A DNA stretch of 64,000 nt from Pseudomonas costantinii (GTDB lineage: Bacteria; Pseudomonadota; Gammaproteobacteria; Pseudomonadales; Pseudomonadaceae). This document shows positions 28,470 through 36,362 of this stretch, piece after piece. The translations under genes and the position numbers were made by a program. Every line of letters begins with the position of its first letter. The first letter of the stretch is position 1. The notes under the pieces are model-generated. The model was not told where the DNA came from. It worked only from the letters and a program-made list of their open reading frames with translations, and did no database searches. The DNA is taken from the NCBI RefSeq assembly GCF_001870435.1, contig NZ_MDDR01000022.1, positions 86,399 to 150,398 on the forward strand, given 5' to 3'.

Positions 28470-29216
28470 ATGACTGAAACCCGTCCGTTACACGTCCAGA
28501 GCCTCAAATCAGCCTGCTCACAGTGCAGTGTCCTGGAGCTTTGTCTGCCAATAGGTCTTTCTGGCGATGAAGTGGAACGCTTGGACAAACTTATCGTCCA
28601 GCGCTTCAAGGTCAAAAAAGGTGCAGCGTTGTACCGCACCGGCGACCCCTTGCGCTCGCTTTACGCCGTGCGAATTGGTTCATTCAAGACCAGCATGGTG
28701 TCAGTCGACGGTCGTGAGCAGGTCACCGGTTTTCAGATTCCTGGCGAGATGCTGGGTCTGGACGCTATCAGTGCCGACATACATGCATGCAGTGCGTTTG
28801 CCCTGGAAGACAGCGAAGTGTGCCCCATCCACTTTGCGCAACTGGAAAAACTCTCGCAGAGCCTGCCGTCGCTGCAACACAATCTCAACCGCCTGTTAAG
28901 CCGGGAAATCGTGCGTGACCAGACAATGCTGATGCTCATGGGGAACATGAACTCGGACGAGCGCCTGGCGGCCTTCCTGCTCAACCTTTCACAACGTTTG
29001 AGCATTCGTGGTTATTCCCCCAAGCACTTTGTTCTGAAAATGCGCCGAGAGGAAATCGGTTCCTACTTAGGACTGCGCTTGGAGACCATCTGCCGGGGTA
29101 TTGCACACCTGCGAGACCTGAACCTGGTGGAGATTGCCGGCCGGAACGTCGAGATTCAGGACATAGAGGGCCTTAAACAACTGGTATCAGGCTGCAATCG
29201 TCCGACCGTCCTCTAA
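28470..29216 (+). CDS. CRP/FNR-family regulator with [4Fe-4S]-type cysteines (ANR paralogue)
   Basis: 248 residues from the ATG at 28470; an earlier in-frame ATG lacks an RBS. The N-terminal C16-x2-C19-x5-C25 and the internal C107 are the four cluster ligands of FNR/ANR, so it should sense oxygen. The cNMP-like barrel, dimer helix and winged HTH are complete. The recognition helix reads LETICRG: E205 and R209 match FNR's E-xx-S-R, but the central Ser is Cys208. It resembles the additional FnrB/FnrC-type proteins known in P. putida rather than the housekeeping ANR. Its location amid seven FNR-like boxes suggests local control. Confidence 0.92.
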   Translation: MTETRPLHVQSLKSACSQCSVLELCLPIGLSGDEVERLDKLIVQRFKVKKGAALYRTGDPLRSLYAVRIGSFKTSMVSVDGREQVTGFQIPGEMLGLDAISADIHACSAFALEDSEVCPIHFAQLEKLSQSLPSLQHNLNRLLSREIVRDQTMLMLMGNMNSDERLAAFLLNLSQRLSIRGYSPKHFVLKMRREEIGSYLGLRLETICRGIAHLRDLNLVEIAGRNVEIQDIEGLKQLVSGCNRPTVL

Positions 29217-29312
29217 CACCGCAAACTTGGAGCCCCGTTGCGTGCGCCCGGCTGTAATCACGACGGCGGTTTGACTGAGTTCCTCACGATTGAGCACCGG
29301 CCTCACGGGTAT

Positions 29313-29326
29313 CTGATCCAGATCAG
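29313..29326. promoter_or_regulatory. FNR/ANR-like palindrome CTGATCCAGATCAG
   Basis: CTGAT-CCAG-ATCAG, arms exactly complementary, with C instead of T at the outer position of each arm. It lies 84 bases before the GNAT gene's ATG. Confidence 0.7.
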
Positions 29327-29410
29327 AATCAGGCCGCCCCATCGACGTAGAAAGGAATGACCCGCGCGGTAGCCACGGCGCGCCGATCTGAACTGGATGG
29401 AGGATGTCTT

Positions 29411-29974
29411 ATGCAAACTGTCAAAGAGCACAATGAACGCGCCGTCGATGTCTACGCCAAAGTAGCCGGCCAACACTGGATCGAATCACTTAAAGACGGC
29501 CGCCACGTGCTAATACGGCCACTCACGGATAAAGACCGTGATCTCGAGTATGCGTTTATCAAGCGCCTGTCTCCTGAGTCGCGGCATATGCGATTTTTGG
29601 CTCAGATTAATGAGCCGAGCAAAGCGATGCTGGATCAGTTGATGGACACTGATAACGCTCAGCGCATGGCCTACATCGCATTGACTCACGACAACGGCAA
29701 ACTTACCGAGATCGGTATCAGTCGGTATGCCGCCACCGGAGAGCATGTATGTGAATGCGCCGTCACCGTTGCAGATGAGTGGAAGCATCTGGGGTTGGGC
29801 TCGCATCTGATGACGCATTTGATCAACGCGGCGCGTCGGAACGCTTTCACCCAGATGTACTCGATGGACGCGGCAAGTAATACGCCGATGCGTGACCTGG
29901 CAAGAACCTTGGGGTTCGAGACGTCTAGCGACCCCGACAACTCATCTCAGGTTATTCATCGTCTTCATCTGTAA
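29411..29974 (+). CDS. GNAT-family N-acetyltransferase
   Basis: 187 residues from the ATG at 29411, which has GGAGG 7 bases upstream. GNAT fold: RHVLIRPLTDKDRDLEYAFIKRLSPESRHMRF (given here only by position, about 31-62) resembles the acetyltransferase domain of Pat-type protein acetyltransferases. The acetyl-CoA pyrophosphate loop is in EWKHLGLGSHLM (about 125-136), where Q/RxxGxG/A is read as K-H-L-G-L-G. Substrate unknown; protein lysine acetylation during low oxygen is an inference. It is preceded by an FNR-like palindrome. Confidence 0.88.
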   Translation: MQTVKEHNERAVDVYAKVAGQHWIESLKDGRHVLIRPLTDKDRDLEYAFIKRLSPESRHMRFLAQINEPSKAMLDQLMDTDNAQRMAYIALTHDNGKLTEIGISRYAATGEHVCECAVTVADEWKHLGLGSHLMTHLINAARRNAFTQMYSMDAASNTPMRDLARTLGFETSSDPDNSSQVIHRLHL

Positions 29975-29980
29975 AAATTT

Positions 29981-30017
29981 GCCCCGGGATGTTTAGGTCA
30001 ACGCTACATCGCGGGGC
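29981..30017 (-). terminator. Hairpin, probable terminator for leftward transcripts
   Basis: GCCCCGGGATGT and ACATCGCGGGGC pair over 12 positions with one mismatch and a 13-base loop. On the minus strand the stem is followed by AAATTTTTAC, so it suits termination of the oprI-like transcript; on the plus strand it follows the GNAT stop by 7 bases without a T run. Confidence 0.55.
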
Positions 30018-30149
30018 TCTCCAAATGATCAGAACAATCCGACCCCGCTTTTCAACCCCGGAATGAAACGATGGCAGCCGCCCCTTGGCTCTAACAAATA
30101 TGCCGCTCCCCTGGTGCAGGCACGCTGGGAGCAAGACACGCGTTGTTAT

Positions 30150-30404
30150 TTACTTGCGAGTTGATTTTTCGAGTATGCGAATGGCGCGTGCATTCGCGTC
30201 GTCGGCAGTCTGTTGGGCCTGGTCAGCGAGCTCAGCTGCTTTTTCAGCCTTGTTATAGGCCTCATCCGCCCGTAGGCGCGCCGTGGCGGCATTGTTCTCC
30301 GCCGCCTCCAGCCGTGCATCCAGCTCTTTGGCATGTTGATGACTGCAACCGGCGGTAGTTGCTAGCAACAGTGCGAGCAGTGCAGTGGACAGGTATTTGT
30401 TCAT
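30150..30404 (-). CDS. OprI/Lpp-like outer-membrane lipoprotein paralogue
   Basis: 84 residues. Signal peptide with lipobox TTAGC (Cys20), then a long heptad-repeat helix rich in Ala and charged residues ([36 protein letters not shown]) ending in LEKSTRK. The terminal Lys is where Lpp/OprI is linked to peptidoglycan. The pattern is that of OprI, but this copy stands in the low-oxygen island with an FNR-like box upstream, so it is likely a condition-specific paralogue. Confidence 0.92.
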   Translation of the reverse strand: MNKYLSTALLALLLATTAGCSHQHAKELDARLEAAENNAATARLRADEAYNKAEKAAELADQAQQTADDANARAIRILEKSTRK

Positions 30405-30479
30405 GGTTTCCCCTTGGTTGCGGTGGTTACGAAAGCGGTAGAGTGCGAATTCAGTATCGGGTACTAAGCCTTAGGGCCT

Positions 30480-30493
30480 CTGATCTTCGTCAA
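30480..30493. promoter_or_regulatory. FNR/ANR-like box (minus strand TTGACGAAGATCAG)
   Basis: TTGAC-GAAG-ATCAG, two mismatches from consensus. It lies 75 bases upstream of the OprI-like gene and 21 bases past the end of the preceding usp gene, so it would make oprI-like a separate FNR-controlled unit. Confidence 0.55.
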
Positions 30494-30514
30494 CAAATGC
30501 ACAGCCACACGGTA

Positions 30515-31435
30515 CTACTCATTGACGCGACTTCCCGGTTGACTGATAGCCAAAATACTGCCCGGCACCGAATACAGCGCTCGCTCGGTGTTGCTGCCAA
30601 TCAGTCGATCAAACCCGACCCGGTGAACGGTGCCCATTACCACTACGTCAGCCTGGAACTGCTCGACAAACTCTTGAATGACCGGTACCGGCTGACCCAT
30701 GACAAAGTGCCGTCGCTGTGGCGGGACCCCGTAACTATCGGCCAAGGAGGTAAACGCCTGATGCAGGGATTGGCGCAGCTCCTCGGCAAAGTCCACGCTG
30801 TATCCGCCCATGATCAAGGGCGCGTCGCCATTAAATGCAGGAGACAAGTCATAGGCGTAGAGTAAATGCAGCGGCGCGTCGCATTGCAGGGCTAAGGCAT
30901 TGGCACTCTTGATAATGGTGTCATTCAAGCCACTGATTTGTGTCGCTGGATCGAAAGGATCAACGGCGGCCACCACTCGATGGGGCAAGCCGTGATGGGC
31001 CTGATTCACCAGATGCAGCGCAACTGAGCATTCACGCAGCAGGTGGCAATCGAGGGGGGTGATGAACGCCCGCTTGAGCAAGGGCTCCAACTTGACGTCT
31101 TTGATCAGCAAGTCCGGCTTGAGATCGGCGACTGTGTTCAGAATGTCCAGCAGGGGGTGAGTGGTAAACACCAGTTCAACTGTCACCCTTAACCCTTTAC
31201 CGGCTAAGCGCTGGATTTCTTCGACCATCCAGTTGCGATAGCGGTGCAGATAGCCTTGGTAGGCTGCCTCATCGACATTTTCTTCCCACAAATGAACGAT
31301 CGGTGCGGGTTCGATAAAGGCTCTTACGTCTAGGGTTGCGTTGCAGGCTTTGGCCAAGGCCACTGCACGAAACAAGGCCGGTGAATGGTAAAGGGTTCGG
31401 TCGGCGATCAACAGCAAGCGTTGGTATTGGCTCAT
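30515..31435 (-). CDS. Tandem universal stress protein
   Basis: 306 residues from the ATG at 31435 (GAGGTG just upstream; a longer open frame has no signal). Domain 1 about 1-145 (LLLIADRTLYHSPALFRAVAL), domain 2 about 150-306 (RVVAAVDPFDPATQ, ADVVVMGTVHRVGFDRLIGS, GSILAISQPG). The nucleotide-site loop G-T-V-H-R-V-G...G-S is nearly canonical. It lies 47 bases after the next usp gene and is probably cotranscribed with it. Confidence 0.92.
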   Translation of the reverse strand: MSQYQRLLLIADRTLYHSPALFRAVALAKACNATLDVRAFIEPAPIVHLWEENVDEAAYQGYLHRYRNWMVEEIQRLAGKGLRVTVELVFTTHPLLDILNTVADLKPDLLIKDVKLEPLLKRAFITPLDCHLLRECSVALHLVNQAHHGLPHRVVAAVDPFDPATQISGLNDTIIKSANALALQCDAPLHLLYAYDLSPAFNGDAPLIMGGYSVDFAEELRQSLHQAFTSLADSYGVPPQRRHFVMGQPVPVIQEFVEQFQADVVVMGTVHRVGFDRLIGSNTERALYSVPGSILAISQPGSRVNE

Positions 31436-31482
31436 GTCACACCTCTTCGAATGCTGGCCGGCTCTGCCGGCTGGGTCGCGTC

Positions 31483-32397
31483 TCAGTCGCGCGATGGTTT
31501 GATCGCCCATACACTGCAAGGCGCCCTATGCAAAAGCTGTTCGGCGGTTGTGCCTAACATTTTACTCAAGCCATGGTGCTGCACCGTCCCCATGACGATC
31601 ACGTCCGTACCGTGCTTGATAGCGAACTCACAAATACCTGGAACGGGCGCACCTTCGATAAAGTGACGGTTCTGCGGTGTCACATGATGGCGCTCGGCCA
31701 ACGCAGCAAAAGCCTCACGCTCTGCGCTGCCCAACGCCTCATAGAGACCAGTGGCCAGCGGTAACGCACCAACGCCCATGTCCGTGGCGTACACCGCCAT
31801 CCAGTCATAGACATGTACCAACTCCAATGTGGCATCACATTGCTCGGCCAGCTTCACGGCTGCGTCGATAATCTGATCGTTGAATACTTGATCCTGCTCT
31901 TCACTGCGCAGGACATCGACAATAGCCAGGATCTGGCGGGGTCGAGCATGCAGGTCATTGGTCACTAAATGCACCGGCACTGGACAATCACGCAGCAACT
32001 GCCAGTCCAGCGGGGTGAAAAATATCCGTTTCAGCGCAAACTCTTCGTGAGCATCCTTGATGATCAGTGCCAGTGGCAGCTCACTGACAAAGCGCAGGAT
32101 TTCTTCATAAGGATGCTGTACCCACACCACTTCACTGGAGACCACGACTCCATGTTTGCTCATCAGCTCGGCCTGTTCCGCGAGCCACTGTCGATGAGTT
32201 TGCAGATAGCCTTCCCGCGCTACATCGATCTGCTCGGGGGCAAATAGGCCTGCCACCGCCAGCGCCTGTAGATAATCGAAGGCAACTATGTGCAGCGGTA
32301 GTTGCATCGCCCTAGCCAGAGCCGTGGCACGGTCAAAGGCCGGAGTGCGGATCATGGCTGGAGGGGCAATTAATAACAAACGCTGAATCTGTGACAT
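31483..32397 (-). CDS. Tandem universal stress protein
   Basis: 304 residues from the ATG at 32397, with GAGGTG directly upstream. Domain 1 (RLLLIAPPAMIRTPAFDRAT, AFDYLQALAVAG) closely resembles the first domains of the usp genes at 27247 and 36363, so these arose by duplication. Domain 2 has TDVIVMGTVQHHGLSKMLG and ends SVWAIKPS. Two FNR-like boxes lie upstream (nearest 69 bases). First gene of a leftward two-usp operon. Confidence 0.92.
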   Translation of the reverse strand: MSQIQRLLLIAPPAMIRTPAFDRATALARAMQLPLHIVAFDYLQALAVAGLFAPEQIDVAREGYLQTHRQWLAEQAELMSKHGVVVSSEVVWVQHPYEEILRFVSELPLALIIKDAHEEFALKRIFFTPLDWQLLRDCPVPVHLVTNDLHARPRQILAIVDVLRSEEQDQVFNDQIIDAAVKLAEQCDATLELVHVYDWMAVYATDMGVGALPLATGLYEALGSAEREAFAALAERHHVTPQNRHFIEGAPVPGICEFAIKHGTDVIVMGTVQHHGLSKMLGTTAEQLLHRAPCSVWAIKPSRD

Positions 32398-32465
32398 GGG
32401 GCACCTCGGCACGGGGCCATGTGGATGGGTCTATCTCAAGGTTGAGCGTTACAGGCTTCAGCTGT

Positions 32466-32479
32466 TTGATATTTGTCAG
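32466..32479. promoter_or_regulatory. FNR/ANR-like box TTGATATTTGTCAG
   Basis: TTGAT-ATTT-GTCAG, one perfect and one degenerate arm, 69 bases upstream of the leftward usp gene and 52 bases from the perfect box at 32518. Confidence 0.5.
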
Positions 32480-32517
32480 GTATGCCAGTCGTATTGCTGA
32501 ACATCGCCCGAATAAAA

Positions 32518-32531
32518 TTGATATTGATCAA
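32518..32531. promoter_or_regulatory. Perfect FNR/ANR box TTGATATTGATCAA
   Basis: Exact match to TTGAT-N4-ATCAA. It lies between the divergent usp gene (121 bases) and the PAS-GGDEF gene (65 bases), so both are likely oxygen-controlled. Confidence 0.85.
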
Positions 32532-32596
32532 CAAGTACCTTCTCGCGCGCTCTTAGCCTGAACCAAAGCGTCCTGTGTCTACAGAGAGAATGGGCA

Positions 32597-33556
32597 ATGA
32601 TCGAAAATGACCAGCAAGTGTTGGTAAGGGCATTGGACGCCGCAACAAACCCGGTGCTAATCACCGAACGCAGTGGATGCATCGTGTGGATCAACAGAGC
32701 GTTCTGCCTGATGAGCGGCTATTCCAAGCTTGAGCTGGTGGGCAAGACCCCGCAAATGCTGTCTTCAGGCAGGCAAAGCACTACGTTCTATCGCAATCTG
32801 TGGATGACAATCATGGCGGGGCTGACCTGGCAGGGCGAAATAGTCGAGCGGCGTAAGGACGGAGGCACCTGCACGGTCAATCAGATTATAACGCCGGTGT
32901 TCGACCAGCACGGTGTGGTGACGCACTTCATCGCCATCCTGCACAACTTCAGTCTCATGGACGAAGAGCGCGCCGCCATGCAACAACTGGCATTCCACGA
33001 TGCCCTGACAGGGTTGCCCAACCGCTTGCTGTTCCTGAACCTGCTCAACCAGGCAATCAATGTAGCGATCAAATATAAGCAGCCATTGGCGCTGATGTTT
33101 ATCGATCTGGATCACTTCAAATCCATCAACGACACACTCGGTCACGCTTGCGGAGATAGGCTGTTGGTCGCGGTGGCTGAACGACTGGCCCAGTCGGTGC
33201 GCCGCTCCGATGTGGTCGCCCGCCTGAGCGGTGACGAATTCGCGATCCTGATCTCCGGCGTGGATCAAATTGACCAACTTGAGCCTCTGGCAAACAAATT
33301 GGTTGCCGCTATCCATCAGCCTTTTATGGTGGAAAGCCATCGGGTCGAAACGGCTATAAGCATCGGTATCAGCCTGTTTTCCGGCGATGGCAGCAGCGTG
33401 GATGATTTGCTCGCCCAAGCAGACCGCGCGATGTACCAGGCCAAAAGAAACGGTGGGAACGCTTGCCGTTTCAGCCCTGTGGGCATACCGGCCGAACTCA
33501 ATGCAGCAAGGTGCCCGCCCACATGGCCAGCGTCAGCAACACCTGCCCCGGAATGA
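32597..33556 (+). CDS. PAS-GGDEF protein (probable diguanylate cyclase)
   Basis: 319 residues. PAS domain at about 5-120 (LITERSGCIVWINRAFCLMSGYS, listed here by position 21-43), then GGDEF at about 133-295 with HDALTGLPNR, FIDLDHFKSIND and the active loop S211-G-D-E-F215, one residue from the canonical GGDEF. An RxxD product-inhibition site (R202-D205) stands five residues before it. SGDEF variants can be active. The last about 20 residues run over the convergent MgtC-like gene by 59 bases. A perfect ANR box upstream suggests c-di-GMP production tied to oxygen. Confidence 0.9.
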   Translation: MIENDQQVLVRALDAATNPVLITERSGCIVWINRAFCLMSGYSKLELVGKTPQMLSSGRQSTTFYRNLWMTIMAGLTWQGEIVERRKDGGTCTVNQIITPVFDQHGVVTHFIAILHNFSLMDEERAAMQQLAFHDALTGLPNRLLFLNLLNQAINVAIKYKQPLALMFIDLDHFKSINDTLGHACGDRLLVAVAERLAQSVRRSDVVARLSGDEFAILISGVDQIDQLEPLANKLVAAIHQPFMVESHRVETAISIGISLFSGDGSSVDDLLAQADRAMYQAKRNGGNACRFSPVGIPAELNAARCPPTWPASATPAPE

Positions 33557-34736
33557 CATAGGCGGCAAACCGTTTGCCACCACTGACCCAGGCCATCAGG
33601 CACTTGCTCAAGGAGTTGCTGCTTACAGCAACCAGCGCAGGGCCGACGACGGCATCGAACGGCAACAAGTTGGCCTTGGCGAGGGAAGCGATGGACGCTG
33701 TCGAGGAATGCGCGTCGGCAAAACCGGTTAAGGTCGCAGTCAACATTATCCCGACCTGACCGAAGTGGCTAAGCATTGCTGATGAAACCAGGGTAATACC
33801 GGTCATGGTCAACGTCACAATCAAGGCAAGCTTGAGATCGAAAGCGCCCCCCACCTTGATCGGCTCATTGGCGCCCCCTTTCTGGACGGGAAACATCAGG
33901 CACGCGCCATATAACCCCGTGGCAGACAAACCGCAGGCCAATGGCCCCCACATGCTGCTCAACAGTGCGGGATCAACCAGGCCAAAAATCAGCCCGACCT
34001 GAATGACGGTGGCCAAGTTGGACAATATCGCCGCAGCACTCAGGGTGCGGACATTGCCCGGTTCTGTAACGACGCGATGCCCCATAGAGGCGATCGTCAC
34101 GGTACTGGAGGCGAATCCGGAGGCGATCGCACTGATGGCGTAGCCGTAGCGAGTTCCCAGGGTACGCACAGCGATATGCCCCATGGCCCCCACCAGCATC
34201 AACAAAACGGTCAGACTGCAGAGGGTGCGCAAATTGAGGGCTGCATAAGGGCCGATGTAACGATCCGGCAGCAATGGCAACACCACCAGCGCTGTAATCA
34301 GCAAGACGAGCCCATCGCGCATTTCAGGCTCGGTCAACTGGCTTTTGGCGAAATGATGCAGTGTCTCCCGATACGTCAGTAACCCCGCAGCCACCACCCC
34401 AATAGCGACTGCCAATTCGGGAGCGGTACTGCACAGCGCGCCCAGGATCAGCACGGTGAGCAAAGCCACTTCGCTGGTCACGCCGGGATCGTCACTCAGA
34501 CTCCTCCAATAGGCGACAGTCACCAGCGCCGTTAGACCGAGCGCGACCATCCCGACCAGAAAAGCATCCCCCACCTGCATCGCCACATATCCCAGCAGCG
34601 CGGTGATCGCGAATGTTCGCAACCCGGCCGAATCGCGGGAATCTCCCGTCCCTTTGTGACGTTCACGCTCAAGACCGACAAGCATGCCGATCCCCAGCGC
34701 CGCCGCCGCACCTGCCATGCCAAAGGTTTCGTTCAT
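33498..34736 (-). CDS. MgtC/SapB-family DUF4010 membrane protein
   Basis: 412 residues from the ATG at 34736 (GGAG 6 bases upstream). The N-terminal MgtC-like part carries ALGIGMLVGLERER, then AGLRTFAITALLGYVA; the C-terminal DUF4010 part carries SGFASSTVTIASMGHR and GFADAHSSTASIASLAKANLL. About twelve membrane helices. Function unknown; MgtC relatives affect ATP synthase and survival in low magnesium. It converges on the PAS-GGDEF gene. Confidence 0.9.
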   Translation of the reverse strand: MNETFGMAGAAAALGIGMLVGLERERHKGTGDSRDSAGLRTFAITALLGYVAMQVGDAFLVGMVALGLTALVTVAYWRSLSDDPGVTSEVALLTVLILGALCSTAPELAVAIGVVAAGLLTYRETLHHFAKSQLTEPEMRDGLVLLITALVVLPLLPDRYIGPYAALNLRTLCSLTVLLMLVGAMGHIAVRTLGTRYGYAISAIASGFASSTVTIASMGHRVVTEPGNVRTLSAAAILSNLATVIQVGLIFGLVDPALLSSMWGPLACGLSATGLYGACLMFPVQKGGANEPIKVGGAFDLKLALIVTLTMTGITLVSSAMLSHFGQVGIMLTATLTGFADAHSSTASIASLAKANLLPFDAVVGPALVAVSSNSLSKCLMAWVSGGKRFAAYVIPGQVLLTLAMWAGTLLH

Positions 34737-34778
34737 CGTGGCTCCCAGCAAGTAGCGGCTTGCGCCTGCGATTATTTG

Positions 34779-34994
34779 TCACTTGAACGCAGCAGCCACC
34801 TGCCGTGGCGCAAGAGTGCGTTCAAAAATCTCTCGCGGCCCCGCATGCGGCCACACATGTGGCGCTGCAATTCGCACGTTAAGCTGGGCAACGAACGCGT
34901 TCGCCTGTTCCAGACTGTTGAAGTTCACGGCCAGGTCATCCAAATGCACGACCCAGCAAGGGAGTGTTCGTGCTTTCGTGATCTCAATGTTCAT
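34779..34994 (-). CDS. Small hypothetical protein
   Basis: 71 residues from the ATG at 34994, preceded by GGAGGTG at a good distance. Sequence WVVHLDDLAVNFNSLEQANAFVAQLNVRI suggests a compact alpha-beta fold (shown by positions 14-42); no family recognised. It lies between the dehydrogenase (35 bases) and the MgtC-like gene (42 bases) and is probably part of their leftward transcript from the ANR-type promoter near 36253. Confidence 0.65.
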   Translation of the reverse strand: MNIEITKARTLPCWVVHLDDLAVNFNSLEQANAFVAQLNVRIAAPHVWPHAGPREIFERTLAPRQVAAAFK

Positions 34995-35029
34995 GAACAC
35001 CTCCAAAAGACGGTGGACAACACAGGTAC

Positions 35030-36106
35030 TTAAGGCGTTATCGCCACTTTCATCACGCCATCACGCTGATTGGCAAACAGGTCATAGGCCGCCTCGATGT
35101 CATCAAGCTTGAAATGGTGAGTCACCAGCGGCGACAAATCGACGGCAGCGCTTTGCACCACAGCCATCAAACGGCGCATCCGCTCTTTGCCGCCGGGGCA
35201 TAGCGTCGTAACGATGCTGTAATCACCGAGTCCGGCGGCAAAGGCATCGAGCGGGATGCGCAGGTCGCTGGAATAGACCCCTAGACTGGATAACCGGCCG
35301 CCGGGGCGCAGCACGCGCAATGCCGACTCAAAGGTACCTTGGGTGCCTAGAGCCTCGATCGAAACATCGACTCCCCGACCATCGGTCAGGGCCATGATCT
35401 GCTCGACCACATTTGCGTCCTTGAAATTGACCACGTGGGTCGCGCCCAACTGGCGGGCGACGCTCATGCGCTGCGCCACGGCATCGACGCCGATGATGGT
35501 GGTGGCCCCCTTAAGGCGAGCCCCGGCCACGGCGCACAGACCAATCGGCCCGAGGGCAAATACGGCGACTGTGTCACCGATATTGATCTCACCGCGCTCC
35601 GCGCCAGAGAAACCGGTGGACATGATATCCGGGCACATCAGCACCTGTTCATCACTTAAACTGTCGGGGATTGGGCACAAATTGGCCAGTGCATCTGGCA
35701 CCAGCACGTATTCGGCTTGGCAACCGTCGATGATATTGCCAAATTTCCAGCCACCAGTGGCTCGGAATCCGTGCCGGGTGTCAGGGCCATCCTGCGAGCC
35801 GCAGCCACACAGGCAGGCGTAACTTTGCCCACTTGGGGTAATCGCCCCAGCAATGACGCGTTGCCCTTCGACGAAACCGCGCACCTGCGAGCCCAGCCGT
35901 TCGATGATGCCCACCGGTTCGTGACCGATGGTCAAGCCTTTGGCCACCGGATACTCGCCGCGAAGGATATGCACGTCGGTACCGCAGATTGTCGTGGTGG
36001 TGATGCGAATCAAAGCATCCAGCGGACCCACTTCGGGGATAGGTTTATCCTCGAGCACAATGCGATTCTTCTCCACGAATATCGCGGCTTTCATGGTGGC
36101 CATCAT
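35030..36106 (-). CDS. Zinc-dependent alcohol dehydrogenase
   Basis: 358 residues from the first of two adjacent ATGs at 36106, with AGGAG 5-6 bases upstream. Catalytic zinc ligands in TTICGTDVHILRGEYP and GHEPVGI; a structural-zinc-like Cys cluster is modified (CLCGCGSQDG). NAD(P) motif ALGPIGLCAVAGARLKGA. It resembles the isopropanol/formaldehyde-type dehydrogenases. Under oxygen limitation it may reoxidise NADH by reducing aldehydes. The divergent usp gene and an FNR-like box lie upstream. Confidence 0.9.
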   Translation of the reverse strand: MMATMKAAIFVEKNRIVLEDKPIPEVGPLDALIRITTTTICGTDVHILRGEYPVAKGLTIGHEPVGIIERLGSQVRGFVEGQRVIAGAITPSGQSYACLCGCGSQDGPDTRHGFRATGGWKFGNIIDGCQAEYVLVPDALANLCPIPDSLSDEQVLMCPDIMSTGFSGAERGEINIGDTVAVFALGPIGLCAVAGARLKGATTIIGVDAVAQRMSVARQLGATHVVNFKDANVVEQIMALTDGRGVDVSIEALGTQGTFESALRVLRPGGRLSSLGVYSSDLRIPLDAFAAGLGDYSIVTTLCPGGKERMRRLMAVVQSAAVDLSPLVTHHFKLDDIEAAYDLFANQRDGVMKVAITP

Positions 36107-36252
36107 CGGTTCTCCTACGCAGATCGAGTTCGTGAGTGCTGCACTGACCCGAGACTGCGCCGGGGCAACCAACCGCAGATTGATAATGGTCAACAATCAG
36201 TAAATCAAAGCTCCTGGCGCACATCTTCTGACCGGCGCTCTCACTTGTCTTT

Positions 36253-36266
36253 TTGACAAAAATCAA
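36253..36266. promoter_or_regulatory. FNR/ANR-like box TTGACAAAAATCAA
   Basis: TTGAC-AAAA-ATCAA, one mismatch from consensus, 96 bases before the usp ATG at 36363 and 146 bases from the dehydrogenase start. Position relative to the usp gene is nearly identical to that of the box before the antiporter gene. Confidence 0.75.
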
Positions 36267-36362
36267 GCCCGTTATCGTAGCCCGCGCCATCCTAGACACA
36301 AGGGTCACTGCCCGGACGTTCGACTGGCGAGCGTTTGAGCTAATGCCTACTGGAGATTTGCC

